Below, in pieces: positions 27,912 through 37,790 of a stretch of 64,000 bases of DNA. The stretch is from Terriglobia bacterium. Its GTDB lineage: Bacteria; Acidobacteriota; Terriglobia; Terriglobales; Acidobacteriaceae. Position 1 is the first letter of the stretch; every line of letters starts with the position of its first letter. The translations under genes were made by a program, and so were the position numbers. The notes under the pieces are model-generated. The model saw only the letters and a program-made list of their open reading frames with translations, did not search any database and had not been told where the DNA came from. The DNA lies in assembly GCA_020072585.1 (NCBI GenBank), contig JAIQGL010000028.1, positions 17,146 to 81,145 on the forward strand. Reading direction: 5' to 3'.

Positions 27912-27939
27912 TTGATACTGACTGTTTAGCCCTTATAAT
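27912..27939 (+). promoter_or_regulatory. Sigma-70 promoter for the GAF-like/transglycosylase operon
   Basis: TTGATA (27912-27917), 16-base spacer, TATAAT (27934-27939). The ATG follows at 27950, so initiation would be within a few bases of the start codon: a leaderless transcript. Confidence 0.75.
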
Positions 27940-27949
27940 CACGCCAGGA

Positions 27950-28927
27950 ATGCCACGTCCGACTGAAATCCAGAACATTATTGAAGAGGCGGTTGCCGAG
28001 GTGTTTGACGCAGCCCTGCCCCGGCTGCGCGCTGAGATCGTACGCCGCGCCGTGGAGGTGCTGGAGCTGATGGCGCCCGCTCCGGGCTCTTCTCCCAGTG
28101 ATCTTCTGAACGCCGCTTCAGCCACCATTCATGATTCCGCCACGCAAGCTGAGATACTTCGCCATCTGTTGGAAGGCGAAGCGCGCTTTGCCGGACGCGT
28201 CGCCTTGTTTGTAGTCAAAGGCGCCGCAGTGAACGGCTGGCAGGGAATTGGTTTTGACGATAATGAGGCCATCAAAACTCTAAGCCTGAATACCGGCTCC
28301 GGGCTGGTCGGGAAGGCGATACAGGGCCGCAATCCTGCGGGCGGCCCAACACAGGAGTTCGATCCCGGCTTCATTCACACAGTAAAGGCTCCAGCAGACG
28401 ATCAATGTCTGGTTCTGCCCCTGGTGGTGAAAGACAAAGTTGCTGCGGTTATCTATGCCGATGGCGGCACGGCCCAGGGCGGCACTCTGGATGCCTCGGG
28501 GCTGCAAGCGCTGACTCGTTTCGCAGCAGTCTGGCTCGAACTGACGGCAATGCGTAAGGCCGGTGGCGTGGCGGCAGAAGAAGCACCCACAGCCCAGCCG
28601 GCAGCGGCCGTGGCTGCGGCGCCAGCGATGGCGCCGGCGGCAGCAGCACCTGCTACAGAAGAAGACGAGCTGCATAAGAAGGCCCGCCGCTTCGCTAAAC
28701 TGCTGGTGGAAGAAATTAGGCTGTACAATCAACCTAAGGTGGATGAGGGCAGACAGCAGAAAGACCTTTACGAACGCTTGAAGGTGGACATTGAGAAGAG
28801 CCGGGCCACGTATGACAAGCGTTATGCCGAGTCTGCCGTCGCATCCGCCAATTATTTTACGCAGGAATTAATCAGGATTCTGGCGGATAATGACATTTCG
28901 CTCATGGGTGCGGGTTTTCCGCGATAG
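27950..28927 (+). CDS. GAF-like domain protein
   Basis: A 325-residue cytoplasmic protein. Residues of about 45-205 resemble a GAF ligand-binding domain (SATQAEILRHLLEGEARFAGRVALFVVKG, TGSGLVGKAIQGRNP, VLPLVVKDKVAAVIYADGG). An Ala/Pro-rich linker (residues 210-240) leads to a charged helical C-terminus (FAKLLVEEIRLYNQPKVDEGRQ). There is no kinase or cyclase output domain. The next gene begins immediately after its stop, so the two are probably translated together. The transcript is predicted to be leaderless. Confidence 0.65.
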   Translation: MPRPTEIQNIIEEAVAEVFDAALPRLRAEIVRRAVEVLELMAPAPGSSPSDLLNAASATIHDSATQAEILRHLLEGEARFAGRVALFVVKGAAVNGWQGIGFDDNEAIKTLSLNTGSGLVGKAIQGRNPAGGPTQEFDPGFIHTVKAPADDQCLVLPLVVKDKVAAVIYADGGTAQGGTLDASGLQALTRFAAVWLELTAMRKAGGVAAEEAPTAQPAAAVAAAPAMAPAAAAPATEEDELHKKARRFAKLLVEEIRLYNQPKVDEGRQQKDLYERLKVDIEKSRATYDKRYAESAVASANYFTQELIRILADNDISLMGAGFPR

Positions 28928-31204
28928 TTGAAATCAGTGCTGCTCAGACGTTTTTTACTCTCTCTCTTCGTGATTCTGGTGTCATTGCGGGCGGTCTCCT
29001 CCGGCCAGACATCCAGAAAGCCAGCCCCTTCCGCCAAGGCAAAGAAGGCCGCGCCCGCGTCCGCGCAAAAAAAGGCCGCGGCCACGCGCAAGCTGGGCCA
29101 TATCAAGCGCGCGTTCGTCGCTTCTTCTGATCTGCGGCCCATGGCGCAGCAGCTTCTAGAGAACCGTTCGCCGCAGGCATACGCCGGAGTGGAAGCTTAC
29201 GCGCGCAAGCACGCCAATGATGATGCGGGGCCGCTTGCCTGGCTGGTGATCGGCTACGCGCATTACGTCGATAAAGACTATGTGAGCGCAAGATCATCGT
29301 GGGACCGGGCTAAACCGCTGGACCCCCTGTTGGGCGATTACCTTGACTATCTGCAGGCAGCAGCCTATCAGGGTGAGGGCAATTCCGCCGCGGTCTTGCA
29401 GACGCTTGAAGGTTTTGAGCAGAAATACCCGGATTCACTTCAGTCGCACGATGTAGCCATGCTGTATGCCGGCGCGCTGATGGCAACCAATGCTCCACAA
29501 CGCGCGGCGGCGTATCTGGAGAAGCATCGCCAGCCCGTGAAAGCGGACATCGAAATCACGCTGGCACGTGCCTATCTGGCTGCGGGAGACAAAGGCAAAG
29601 CGTCCGACATATTTCACAAGCTTTACTTTGAAATGCCCACCAGCGCTGAAGCGGAAGCGGCGGCAATCGAGTTGCGGAATCTGGGTGAGATGCAGCCTGC
29701 CGGAAGTTTTGATCAGCGGCATACGCGCGCAGCGCTGCTGACCAAAGCAAGGCGCTACCAGGATGCGCTCAACGAACTTAGCCCATTGGTGGAGCAGGCC
29801 CCGCCGGACAAGATGCTTGACCTGCAAGTTGAATTTGCGGCGGCGCTCTATCGCGTCCACAAGCGTGACGACGCGCAGCATTTGTTTGAGAGCATTGCGC
29901 AGAACCAGGCGGCAAGCGTTGACGCGAAAGCACAGGCGCTATACTTTCTAGCGGAGCTCGCCCGCGAAAAGGATGACGGGCAAAAGAACCGTGATTACGT
30001 TGCGCAGCTGCGCACGCTGGCCCCGGACAGCCCATGGATGACGGAAGCATTGGTTTCCGCCGGAAATATGTACATGCTGCGCCGCGATTATGCAATGGCG
30101 GTGCCGTTCTATGCGGAGATCTATCAGCGGCAGAAAAATGGCAGCCTCTCACCCTACCTACACTGGAAGACGGCGTGGCTGACGTATCGCATGGGCAAGA
30201 GAGAGGACGCCCGGCGGCTGTTTGAAGAGCAGCTTGAGATATATCCCAACTCGCCGGAAGTTTCCGCGGCAATCTACTGGCTGGGACGCATGGCTGAGGA
30301 TGACGGTAATAAGCCTCTGGCCCGCGCTTACTTTCAAAAGTTGGAGGAAAACTACCGCTACTTCTATTATGCGAACCTGGCCCGCAGCCGCATGACCAAT
30401 CTGGGGACAGAAGTAGTGGATCCGCCAGCACTGGACAAGCTTCCCCGGCTGGCCGCGCCGCCCCATGACTGGGACCTGCCCGCCGATAATGTGCGCGCCC
30501 AAAAGGCCCAGCTTCTGGCGAATGCCGCGCTCTACGAATTTGCCGTGACGGAGATGCAGGCGGCCAGCGCCGGGTCGCCTCCGTGGGAAGCAAAGTCAGT
30601 GGCTGAGATTTACGGCGAACAGGGCAGCTACATTCGTGCCATAGAAACACTCAAGCGCGCCGTCCCCGGATACTTTACCGCGGAGATACCACAGATTCCG
30701 CGGCCGGTGTGGGAAGGGCTTTTTCCGCGGCCTTTCTGGGACGAGCTGAAGCGGGATGCGGCGGCAAACCATCTTGATCCACATCTTGTCGCGTCACTGA
30801 TACGGCAGGAATCAGAATTCAATCCTTCCGCCATCTCTCACGCCAACGCCATGGGGCTGATGCAACTGCTGCCGAGCGTGGGCAAAGGGCTGGCCAAAGA
30901 GATGAAGATCAGGCATTTCTCTCCTGATGACTTGCTGGTGGCCAACACTAATCTGCAACTGGGAACGCGTTATTTCAAACGCATGGTGGACCACTATGAC
31001 GGCCAGGTGGAATACGCGCTGGCCGCGTATAACGCTGGCGAAGACCGCGTGGACGACTGGCGCAAGAATGGCCAGTTCAAAGACATTGAAGAGTTTGTGG
31101 AATCGATTCCATTCCGCGAGACGCGCGAATACGTCCAGGCCATCATGCGCAACGCGATTATCTACAAGCTTCTGTATGCGAAAGAGCTGGCTTCCAACCA
31201 TTAG
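28928..31204 (+). CDS. slt: Soluble lytic murein transglycosylase with TPR-rich N-terminal domain
   Basis: This periplasmic enzyme cleaves the MurNAc-GlcNAc bond to make anhydro-muropeptides, the compounds recycled by nagZ/anmK elsewhere in the window. The 758-residue protein has a signal sequence (FLLSLFVILVSLRAVSSG), a long alpha-superhelical TPR-like region, and an SLT domain at about residues 610-740. The catalytic Glu is in LIRQESEFNPSAISHANAMG, followed by GLMQLLPSVGKGLA and YALAAYNAGEDRVDDW. The start is TTG, directly following the upstream stop codon. Confidence 0.92.
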   Translation: MKSVLLRRFLLSLFVILVSLRAVSSGQTSRKPAPSAKAKKAAPASAQKKAAATRKLGHIKRAFVASSDLRPMAQQLLENRSPQAYAGVEAYARKHANDDAGPLAWLVIGYAHYVDKDYVSARSSWDRAKPLDPLLGDYLDYLQAAAYQGEGNSAAVLQTLEGFEQKYPDSLQSHDVAMLYAGALMATNAPQRAAAYLEKHRQPVKADIEITLARAYLAAGDKGKASDIFHKLYFEMPTSAEAEAAAIELRNLGEMQPAGSFDQRHTRAALLTKARRYQDALNELSPLVEQAPPDKMLDLQVEFAAALYRVHKRDDAQHLFESIAQNQAASVDAKAQALYFLAELAREKDDGQKNRDYVAQLRTLAPDSPWMTEALVSAGNMYMLRRDYAMAVPFYAEIYQRQKNGSLSPYLHWKTAWLTYRMGKREDARRLFEEQLEIYPNSPEVSAAIYWLGRMAEDDGNKPLARAYFQKLEENYRYFYYANLARSRMTNLGTEVVDPPALDKLPRLAAPPHDWDLPADNVRAQKAQLLANAALYEFAVTEMQAASAGSPPWEAKSVAEIYGEQGSYIRAIETLKRAVPGYFTAEIPQIPRPVWEGLFPRPFWDELKRDAAANHLDPHLVASLIRQESEFNPSAISHANAMGLMQLLPSVGKGLAKEMKIRHFSPDDLLVANTNLQLGTRYFKRMVDHYDGQVEYALAAYNAGEDRVDDWRKNGQFKDIEEFVESIPFRETREYVQAIMRNAIIYKLLYAKELASNH

Positions 31205-31238
31205 CTCTTGAGCAAATAACACCCAATGTTTCCAGTGC

Positions 31239-31724
31239 TCAACCGTTCGCGTGGGCCCGGGATTCTTTATGCAGCATGCGGACCAGGAGCAGTAATGCGC
31301 CCACCACAATGGCGCTATCGGCAACATTGAAAGGCGGCCAGTGATGCACGCCGATATAGAAATCCAGAAAGTCCGTGACCTTGCCGTCAGTCAGCCGGTC
31401 CCACAGATTGCCCAGAGCGCCGCCCAGGATCAGGGACAGGGCCAGAGTGCTGCCGTTAAATACGAAGCGGTCTTTCCACAGCAGTAGAGCAACCACGACC
31501 AGGGCTGCCAAGGAAAATGCGATCAGGAGTGCCGTCTTGAAAGGAGAGGTGGATTCGGCAAAGAGGCTGAAGGCCGCGCCGGGATTTTCCAGGTGCGTGA
31601 GGCGAAAGAAGCCGGGCACGATGGAGAAAGCGTCTTCCAGGGCGATGGTTTGCACAATGGCCCACTTGGTAATGCGGTCCAGAAAAAGAACGGCGGTTGC
31701 GATCAGAAGATGGCGCTTGAGCAT
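31239..31724 (-). CDS. lspA: Lipoprotein signal peptidase (copy 1)
   Basis: LspA cleaves signal peptides from diacylglyceryl prolipoproteins in the inner membrane. The 161-residue protein has four membrane helices and all conserved motifs: FLDRITKW, ENPGAAFSLF, GGALGNLWDRL, and the catalytic Asp pair D118 (VTDF) and D136 (FNVADSAI). It is the distal member of ileS-lspA-lspA and lies eight bases behind the paralogous copy. Confidence 0.95.
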   Translation of the reverse strand: MLKRHLLIATAVLFLDRITKWAIVQTIALEDAFSIVPGFFRLTHLENPGAAFSLFAESTSPFKTALLIAFSLAALVVVALLLWKDRFVFNGSTLALSLILGGALGNLWDRLTDGKVTDFLDFYIGVHHWPPFNVADSAIVVGALLLLVRMLHKESRAHANG

Positions 31725-31732
31725 GGCGGGGC

Positions 31733-32233
31733 TTACTGGCTGACCACTTTCTCTTCCTGTTTCTCTTCCTGTGGGGCCAGGAATATCTCACTCAGCAGAA
31801 GAAGCGCGCCCACCACGATGGCGCTGTCTGCAATATTAAACGCGGGCCAATGATGGGAGCCGACATAGAAGTCCAGAAAGTCAATGACGCGCCCGCTGGT
31901 CACACGGTCCCAGAGATTGCCCAGTGCGCCTCCAAAGACCAGAGAGAGTGCGATGGCGGTGGCATTCAACGCATTGCCGTTCTTCCACAGCAGAGCGGAA
32001 ACGACGGCCAGCGCAGCCAGTGAAAACAGGACGAGCATGCCCACCTTCCATTCAAAGGATGACTCGGCGAATAGGCCGAAGGCCGCGCCCTGGTTCTGTA
32101 CATGGGTCAGCCGGAACATGCCGGGAATCACATCCACGCTGTCATGCAGCGTGATCTTCTGCGCCACCAGCCACTTCGTTATCCGGTCACAGAGGAGGAT
32201 CAGGCTGGCGATCATGATGTGGTACTTCCGCAT
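31733..32233 (-). CDS. lspA: Lipoprotein signal peptidase (copy 2)
   Basis: A second complete LspA of about 166 residues. It aligns without gaps to the copy at 31239-31724 over roughly 150 residues and retains NQGAAFGLF, GGALGNLWDRV and the catalytic D118 and D136 (VIDF, FNIADSAI). The C-terminal tail is longer and Glu/Gln-rich (APQEEKQEEKVVSQ). It lies between ileS and the first copy. I chose the ATG at 32233; the in-frame TTG at 32242 is weaker. Division of labour or a drug-insensitive isoform are both possible. Confidence 0.93.
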   Translation of the reverse strand: MRKYHIMIASLILLCDRITKWLVAQKITLHDSVDVIPGMFRLTHVQNQGAAFGLFAESSFEWKVGMLVLFSLAALAVVSALLWKNGNALNATAIALSLVFGGALGNLWDRVTSGRVIDFLDFYVGSHHWPAFNIADSAIVVGALLLLSEIFLAPQEEKQEEKVVSQ

Positions 32234-32287
32234 GGTGTCCAAATGACTAACCCCAAATTTGCTTTGCGGCCTTAGCCGCCAACAGCC

Positions 32288-35125
32288 TCACGCCGGCTGT
32301 TCCTGTTCAATCTCCTCCAGTGCAGCCAGGCATCGTTCACACACGGTTGGGTAGCGCTCACTTTCCCCCACATGGACCGACTGGTTCCAGCACCGTTCAC
32401 ATTTCCCGCCCGGGGCCTTGCTTACTTCTACGCGCAAAGGCGTGTTTCCGTTCCCTGAAGATGCGTGTTGCACGTCCACACCGGAAACAATGAGCAGGAA
32501 GCGCAGGTCATTGCGGTAGCGGTCCACCACACTGTATAGGCTCGCGGGCGTATGAACCGTGACCACCGCTTCCTCAGACCTGCCAATCAGTTTTTCCTGG
32601 CGCGCGATCTCCAGAGCTTTCAGCGCTTCGTCCCGCACTGCCAGCAACGCCTCAAAATCAGCCCGCAACGCTTGCGCGGAAGCAGGATCAAAGGCGCCGC
32701 CGGTGATTTCTTCGGCTTTGGGAAAGTATGCCAGATGGACACTTTCCGGTCTGCCGGCAACTTTTGGCAGCGCCGACCATATTTCGTCCGCCGTAAAGGA
32801 CATAATGGGCGCTACCAGCCGCACCAGGGCTTCTCCAATGCGCCACAGAGCGGTCTGGGCTGAGCGGCGAGGGCGCGAGCCAGGGACTGCGGTGTAGAGC
32901 CTGTCTTTGATGGCGGCGAAATACATGTTGCTTAAATCGACGGCGCAAAATTCGTTCACGCGGTGATAGATGCGATGAAATTCGAACCTGTCATACCATT
33001 CGCGAATTTGCCGGTTCAATTCCGCTGTGCGCAGAAGCATGTACTGGTCCAGAGGCAGCAAATCCTCAAATTTCAGCGCATGTATTGCCGGGTCAAAATC
33101 AAAGAGGTTTTGCAGGATATTCTTGAACCGGTTCCGCAGGTCCACATAATTCACGCTCACGCGCTTCATCAGGTCTTCAGAGACCGTTACATCTTCCTGA
33201 AAATCAACCGAAGCCACCCAGAGACGGATGATCTCTCCGCCCAGGCGCTTGGCGATCTCGACTGGATCAATTCCGTTGCCCAGCGACTTGGATGTGGCCT
33301 TGCCCTGGGGATCGAGCGTCCAGCCATTCGTGGCGACAGCACGATAGGGTGAGTGGCCGCGCGTGCCCACGGCAACAAGTAGGGAAGAGTGAAACCAGCC
33401 GCGATATTGATCGCCGCCTTCCAAATAGAGATCAGCAGGCCATGGAAGTCCGGGCTCATGGCCGAGCACGGCAGCGTGGCTGGAACCGGATTCAAACCAG
33501 ACGTCGATGATGTCTGTCTCTTTGCGGAATGCCGAGCCGCTGCAGCCGGCGCACTTTGTTCCGGCAGGCAGAATTTCTTTTGCGTCTTTGGTATACCAGG
33601 CGTCAGCACCTTCGCGCGCGAACAGGTCAACTACCGCACTGTGAGATTCTTTTGACTCCAGCAGCTTGCCGCAGCCTTCACAGAAGAAGACCGCGATGGG
33701 CACACCCCAAACACGCTGGCGGGAGATACACCAGTCCGGGCGCGTGGCGATCATGTTGCTGATGCGCTCTTCACCCCACGCGGGGATCCACTTTACTTTT
33801 TTGATCTCATCGAGCGAGCGCTGGCGCAGAGTGGTGTCCTCTACAGGCGCTTCCATGGAGATGAACCACTGCTCCGTAGCGCGGAAGATCACAGGATTAT
33901 GGCAGCGCCAGCAGTGCGGATACGAGTGCTCGATCTTTGCTTCCGCCATGAGCACGCCGCGCGCTTTCAGCAACTCGATGATCGGCTGGTTCGCCTGGAA
34001 CACCGTTTTCCCGTCGTATTCAGGAAGTCCTTCCTGAAGATGGCCTGCTTCGTCTACTTTGGTGCGCTGGTCAAGTTTGTATTTTGAGCCGGTGTAAAAA
34101 TCATCGGCGCCGTGCGACGGAGCGGTATGAACCGCGCCCGTACCCTGGTCCGTGGTGACATAGTTCGCCAGCACGCCCAGAATTGACCGGTCAAGAAATG
34201 GATGCGCGAAGGTTGCGTACTCCAACTGGCGGCCGGGAAAGCGCGCTGCGACAGTTGCTCCATCGAACTTGCACGACTCGATGGTGGCTTTCGCGAGAGC
34301 GTCGGCGACGATATATAGCTCGCCGTGGTGCTCCAGCGCAACATATTCAAGATCGGGATGAAACGCTACGGCCATGGAGGCAGGGAGCGTCCAGGGTGTG
34401 GTGGTCCAGATAATGGTTGAAACTTTTTTACCGGCCAGCGCGGGATCGATCTTTGCCGGATCGCTCGTCAAACGGTATTTCACCCACACACTGGGGCTCA
34501 AGTGGTTGGAGTATTCAATCTCCGCTTCCGCCAGCGCCGTTTTGTCATGGATGCACCAATACACCGGCCGCAGCCCTTTATAGACCGCGCCGTTTTCCAT
34601 GAAGTCAAACAACTGGCGCACGATGACGGACTCGTACTGCGGAGTCATGGTCGAATAGGGTTGTTCCCAGCGTCCAAGGATGCCGAGCCGTTTGAACTGA
34701 TCGCGCTGAATGTTGAGAAATTTTTCCGCGTAGGCGCGGCATTCGCGGCGCACAGCGATGGCCGGTATCTCCAGTTTTTTGCGGCCAAGTTTTTCATCTA
34801 CCTTGATTTCGATCGGCAGGCCATGGCAATCCCATCCAGGGACGTAAGGCGAATCGAATCCTGCCATGGTTTTTGATTTGACCACGAAATCTTTCAGGCA
34901 TTTGTTGAGAGCATGGCCTTCATGGATCGCGCCATTGGCGTATGGAGGCCCGTCATGCAGCACGTAACTGGGCGCGCCCCTGCGAGACTCACGAATCTTG
35001 GCGTAAATGCCCATCTTCTCCCAGCGTTCGAGCCATTTGGGCTCGTTCTGCGGCAGATTGGCCTTCATGGAGAAGTCCGTTTTAGGAAGATTCAGGGTCT
35101 TTTTGAGCTCGAGCGGCGGCCGCAT
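32288..35125 (-). CDS. ileS: Isoleucyl-tRNA synthetase
   Basis: A class I synthetase that charges tRNA-Ile and edits valine. The 945-residue protein has the nucleotide-binding motif in [19 protein letters not shown] (HEGH at residues 68-71 instead of the common HIGH), the Trp-rich editing entry [14 protein letters not shown], the KMSKS-equivalent [14 protein letters not shown] and a C-terminal zinc finger with two Cys pairs (CERCWNQ and CERCLAAL). Linkage to lspA downstream is widespread in bacteria. The start at 35125 precedes the conserved [17 protein letters not shown]. Confidence 0.97.
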   Translation of the reverse strand: MRPPLELKKTLNLPKTDFSMKANLPQNEPKWLERWEKMGIYAKIRESRRGAPSYVLHDGPPYANGAIHEGHALNKCLKDFVVKSKTMAGFDSPYVPGWDCHGLPIEIKVDEKLGRKKLEIPAIAVRRECRAYAEKFLNIQRDQFKRLGILGRWEQPYSTMTPQYESVIVRQLFDFMENGAVYKGLRPVYWCIHDKTALAEAEIEYSNHLSPSVWVKYRLTSDPAKIDPALAGKKVSTIIWTTTPWTLPASMAVAFHPDLEYVALEHHGELYIVADALAKATIESCKFDGATVAARFPGRQLEYATFAHPFLDRSILGVLANYVTTDQGTGAVHTAPSHGADDFYTGSKYKLDQRTKVDEAGHLQEGLPEYDGKTVFQANQPIIELLKARGVLMAEAKIEHSYPHCWRCHNPVIFRATEQWFISMEAPVEDTTLRQRSLDEIKKVKWIPAWGEERISNMIATRPDWCISRQRVWGVPIAVFFCEGCGKLLESKESHSAVVDLFAREGADAWYTKDAKEILPAGTKCAGCSGSAFRKETDIIDVWFESGSSHAAVLGHEPGLPWPADLYLEGGDQYRGWFHSSLLVAVGTRGHSPYRAVATNGWTLDPQGKATSKSLGNGIDPVEIAKRLGGEIIRLWVASVDFQEDVTVSEDLMKRVSVNYVDLRNRFKNILQNLFDFDPAIHALKFEDLLPLDQYMLLRTAELNRQIREWYDRFEFHRIYHRVNEFCAVDLSNMYFAAIKDRLYTAVPGSRPRRSAQTALWRIGEALVRLVAPIMSFTADEIWSALPKVAGRPESVHLAYFPKAEEITGGAFDPASAQALRADFEALLAVRDEALKALEIARQEKLIGRSEEAVVTVHTPASLYSVVDRYRNDLRFLLIVSGVDVQHASSGNGNTPLRVEVSKAPGGKCERCWNQSVHVGESERYPTVCERCLAALEEIEQEQPA

Positions 35126-35507
35126 TTTTACTCCGAAATGGGTCTAATGCTCATTATAAACAGTTCTGGGCCACCCTCCGCCTTGAACCCGAAAGACCAA
35201 TAGACCATTCGAACTTACGTTACAGAAGACATCCGCAAACTTACCGATTCCTTACAAAGCCTAAGGCAAAATATGAATCTAACAATTTTACGCGTCCACG
35301 TTGAATCTTTTTGAATCTAAGAGAAGACGAGGGACGAAACGTCCCACAAAAAATTCTTCTCTCACGGTGGAGTGATGCCGGGGCGAAGATGAGGCACAGA
35401 AAGTTGCGCCGCTCAATACAACTCCCACCATGATTTCCTCATCTTGGTATGAGTAAAAGCAGACCACCTGAAAGTGGCTGTGAAAAAAAGGTGTTACGGG
35501 TCGGACC
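35126..35507. other. Divergent intergenic region between ileS and tonB
   Basis: No convincing gene is present. I see a small hairpin GGGACG-AAA-CGTCCC (about 35329-35343) and a direct repeat of TTGAATCT (35302-35320), but no T-box leader or other known riboswitch. Confidence 0.5.
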
Positions 35508-36521
35508 ATGGCGAATCACGCAATCGTTCCCAATCGGTACTACGGCAAGGATGCTCCCAAGTTCAACGGCCTTCCGCAGGTGCATCAGTCGATGCTGACG
35601 TCGCTGCTCAGCAACGTCAAGGAAGCGTTATTCCCGGAAAAATTACCGCCTCTGCGACTCACTTCACGCCCGGTAAACGTGGGCGAGATCTGGAGTACCA
35701 CCCGGCATAAAAAAGCGACCACCGGATCACTGACGCTGCACGCGTTTGCGATCGCGGGATTGATAGCGGTTTCCATCTGGGGCGGACGCGCCGCCTCCGT
35801 GGTGCAAGAGCCGGAGCATGTCACGCTGATTGCTCCGCCACTTTCAGATTATCAGCCGGTCATGAAACCGGCAGTTGCACCCAAGGCCCTGGCGGGCGGT
35901 GGCGGCGGCGGCAACGCGTCAAAGATTTTTGAAAGCAAAGGGCACCTGCCCAAGATTGCTCCTGAACAGTTCACGCCTCCTACGGTTGAGATCCTGAACA
36001 ACAAACCCAAGCTTGCCATAGAAGCAACCGTGGTAGCGCCACCGAACGTAAAGCTGCCGGACAGTCCCAATATGCCGAACGTGGGCAATCCAATGTCAGC
36101 CCGGGTCACCGGACCTGCTTCCAACGGAAGCGGCACGGGTGGCGGTATCGGGTCGGGCTCCAGCGGCGGTGTTGGTTCCGGCACTGGTCCTGGACATGGT
36201 CCGGGACAGGGTGGCGGCTTCGGCGGCGGCACTTACAAAGTAGGCGACATCGGCGTGACAGCACCGGTGGGAAAATTTACTCCTGAACCCGATTTCACTG
36301 AAGAAGCGCGCAAAGCCAAATACCAGGGCACGGTGATCCTTTCCGCCGTGATTGGGCCGGATGGACGGCCCCGCAATATCAGAGTGGTTCACAGCCTGGG
36401 TATGGGCCTGGATGAAAAAGCCGTGGAACGGGTAAAAACCTGGCTGTTTGAGCCGGGCAAAAAGAACGGCACACCCGTAGCAGTAGCCATGAATTTTGAG
36501 GTGGATTTCCGATTGTTTTAA
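35508..36521 (+). CDS. TonB-type energy transducer
   Basis: A 337-residue protein with one membrane helix (SLTLHAFAIAGLIAVSIWGG, near residue 80), a long periplasmic linker with a Gly/Ser-rich stretch (GSGTGGGIGSGSSGG) and a C-terminal TonB domain (FTEEARKAKYQGTVILSAVIGPDGRPRNI, LDEKAVERVKTWLFEPGKKNG in the frame). TonB links the proton-motive force to outer-membrane receptors, including those for iron. It is convergent with the iron-transport operon downstream, so it may energise uptake of the same metal across the outer membrane. A cytoplasmic N-terminal region of about 70 residues is longer than in classical TonB. Confidence 0.88.
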   Translation: MANHAIVPNRYYGKDAPKFNGLPQVHQSMLTSLLSNVKEALFPEKLPPLRLTSRPVNVGEIWSTTRHKKATTGSLTLHAFAIAGLIAVSIWGGRAASVVQEPEHVTLIAPPLSDYQPVMKPAVAPKALAGGGGGGNASKIFESKGHLPKIAPEQFTPPTVEILNNKPKLAIEATVVAPPNVKLPDSPNMPNVGNPMSARVTGPASNGSGTGGGIGSGSSGGVGSGTGPGHGPGQGGGFGGGTYKVGDIGVTAPVGKFTPEPDFTEEARKAKYQGTVILSAVIGPDGRPRNIRVVHSLGMGLDEKAVERVKTWLFEPGKKNGTPVAVAMNFEVDFRLF

Positions 36522-36544
36522 CCGCGTTTATCCACACACTTGAG

Positions 36545-36580
36545 AAGGAGAGGAGAACCTGCCTCTCCTTTTTGGTTTTT
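36545..36580 (+). terminator. Rho-independent terminator after tonB
   Basis: AAGGAGAGG (36545-36553) pairs with CCTCTCCTT (36562-36570), followed by TTTGGTTTTT. It reaches the stop codon of the convergent ABC ATPase gene. Confidence 0.9.
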
Positions 36581-37790
36581 AGGACTGCGTGATGACCGCT
36601 GCTTGCTGCGTGCTGCCAGCTTTTGCCGCCAGGCAGCACTCGCCTGCGGGGATGGGGCTGCCGTGGGGGCATGTGCGTGGATGCCCCAGGAACGAGCAGA
36701 TTCGCTCCGTGGCCTCTGGTGAGAGGATGTGTTCAAACTTGCAGGCCTGTTCCGCGACCTCTTTTTCATCGTGAACATGGAAAGTTTGCGTGAAGAGCCG
36801 TTCCGCCAGGCGGTGCCGCCGAATGACGTCCTCAGCGCGCTTGCGGCCTTTTTCAGTGAAGATGATCATGTGATCGCCGTGGCGGGTGTGCTCCGTGGTG
36901 GGACGAAATGCCACATGGCAGCGGTTCAGCACCGGCTTGTGCGTGTGCGGCTCCAGGGCGTGTTCGGTGAGATCGACCAGGTCAAGGCTTTTCATACGCT
37001 CCAGAGCCAGACGCATAGGCAGAGCGCCTTCAACCTCCACGCGGCCCAGCTCGGCTGGCTCGCCGTTTTCCGCCAGGACCCACAGCTCTTCCAGGACCTC
37101 GTCGAACTGCTCTTCGTCGGACATGGAGAATATTTCCTGCGCGGCGATAGTGCCATGATGCAGTTCCAGCCTGCGGTCGGCCAGGCGGGCGACCACGGGA
37201 TCATGCGTAACCATGATGATGGTGCGTCCCTGAGCATGCATCTCGCGCAGCTTGCGGAGAACGATTTCCTCATTCACGGCATCGAGGTTGCCCGTGGGCT
37301 CGTCGGCCAGAATGATGTGCGGATCATTGATCAGGGCGCGGGCGATGCAGACACGCTGCTGCTCGCCGCCGGAAAGCTGCGATGGCAGGTGACCGGCGCG
37401 GTCTTTAAGGCCAACATGATCGAGCGCAGCCAGAGCTTCCGTCTTGTCCGTCATGCTGTGGAAGTATTGCGCCAGCATGATGTTCTCAAGCGCGGTGAGA
37501 TACGGGATGAGATGGAACTGCTGGAAGATGAAACCAATTTTTTCCGCTCGGAAACGGTTCAGCTCCGCCGGTGACATTTTGGAAATGTTTGTTCCGTGAA
37601 TCCAGACTTCGCCCGTGGTGGGCTGGTCAAGACACCCAATCAAATTGACGAGCGTGGATTTGCCCGAACCCGAAGGCCCCATGATGGCCAGCCATTCTCC
37701 GGGAGCTACCGAGAGAGACACATCATCGAGCGCGCGGACCTCGACGTTGCTCTTATAAACCCGGCTGACGTTTTTGAGCTCGATGGGCAT
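36579..37790 (-). CDS. ABC transporter ATPase fused to a DtxR-family metal-sensor domain
   Basis: A 403-residue fusion. Residues 1-220 are a MacB/LolD-type ATPase: Walker [10 protein letters not shown] (38-46), signature LSGGEQQR (139-146), Walker [12 protein letters not shown] and H-loop His196. Residues 225-390 match a DtxR/MntR repressor: a winged-helix-like part ([17 protein letters not shown]), then [40 protein letters not shown] and [12 protein letters not shown]. Compared with DtxR, the ligands equivalent to H79, E83, C102, E105 and H106 are present (H326, E330, C350, E353, H354) while H98 is replaced by Ala. It overlaps the upstream permease by one base (TAATG). Metal-dependent control of the ATPase is inferred. 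Confidence 0.9.
   Translation of the reverse strand: MPIELKNVSRVYKSNVEVRALDDVSLSVAPGEWLAIMGPSGSGKSTLVNLIGCLDQPTTGEVWIHGTNISKMSPAELNRFRAEKIGFIFQQFHLIPYLTALENIMLAQYFHSMTDKTEALAALDHVGLKDRAGHLPSQLSGGEQQRVCIARALINDPHIILADEPTGNLDAVNEEIVLRKLREMHAQGRTIIMVTHDPVVARLADRRLELHHGTIAAQEIFSMSDEEQFDEVLEELWVLAENGEPAELGRVEVEGALPMRLALERMKSLDLVDLTEHALEPHTHKPVLNRCHVAFRPTTEHTRHGDHMIIFTEKGRKRAEDVIRRHRLAERLFTQTFHVHDEKEVAEQACKFEHILSPEATERICSFLGHPRTCPHGSPIPAGECCLAAKAGSTQQAAVITQS

Noticed and set aside
35126..35507. T-box leader for ileS
   Set aside because: No specifier loop or T-box sequence is seen, and T-boxes are not expected in this type of organism.
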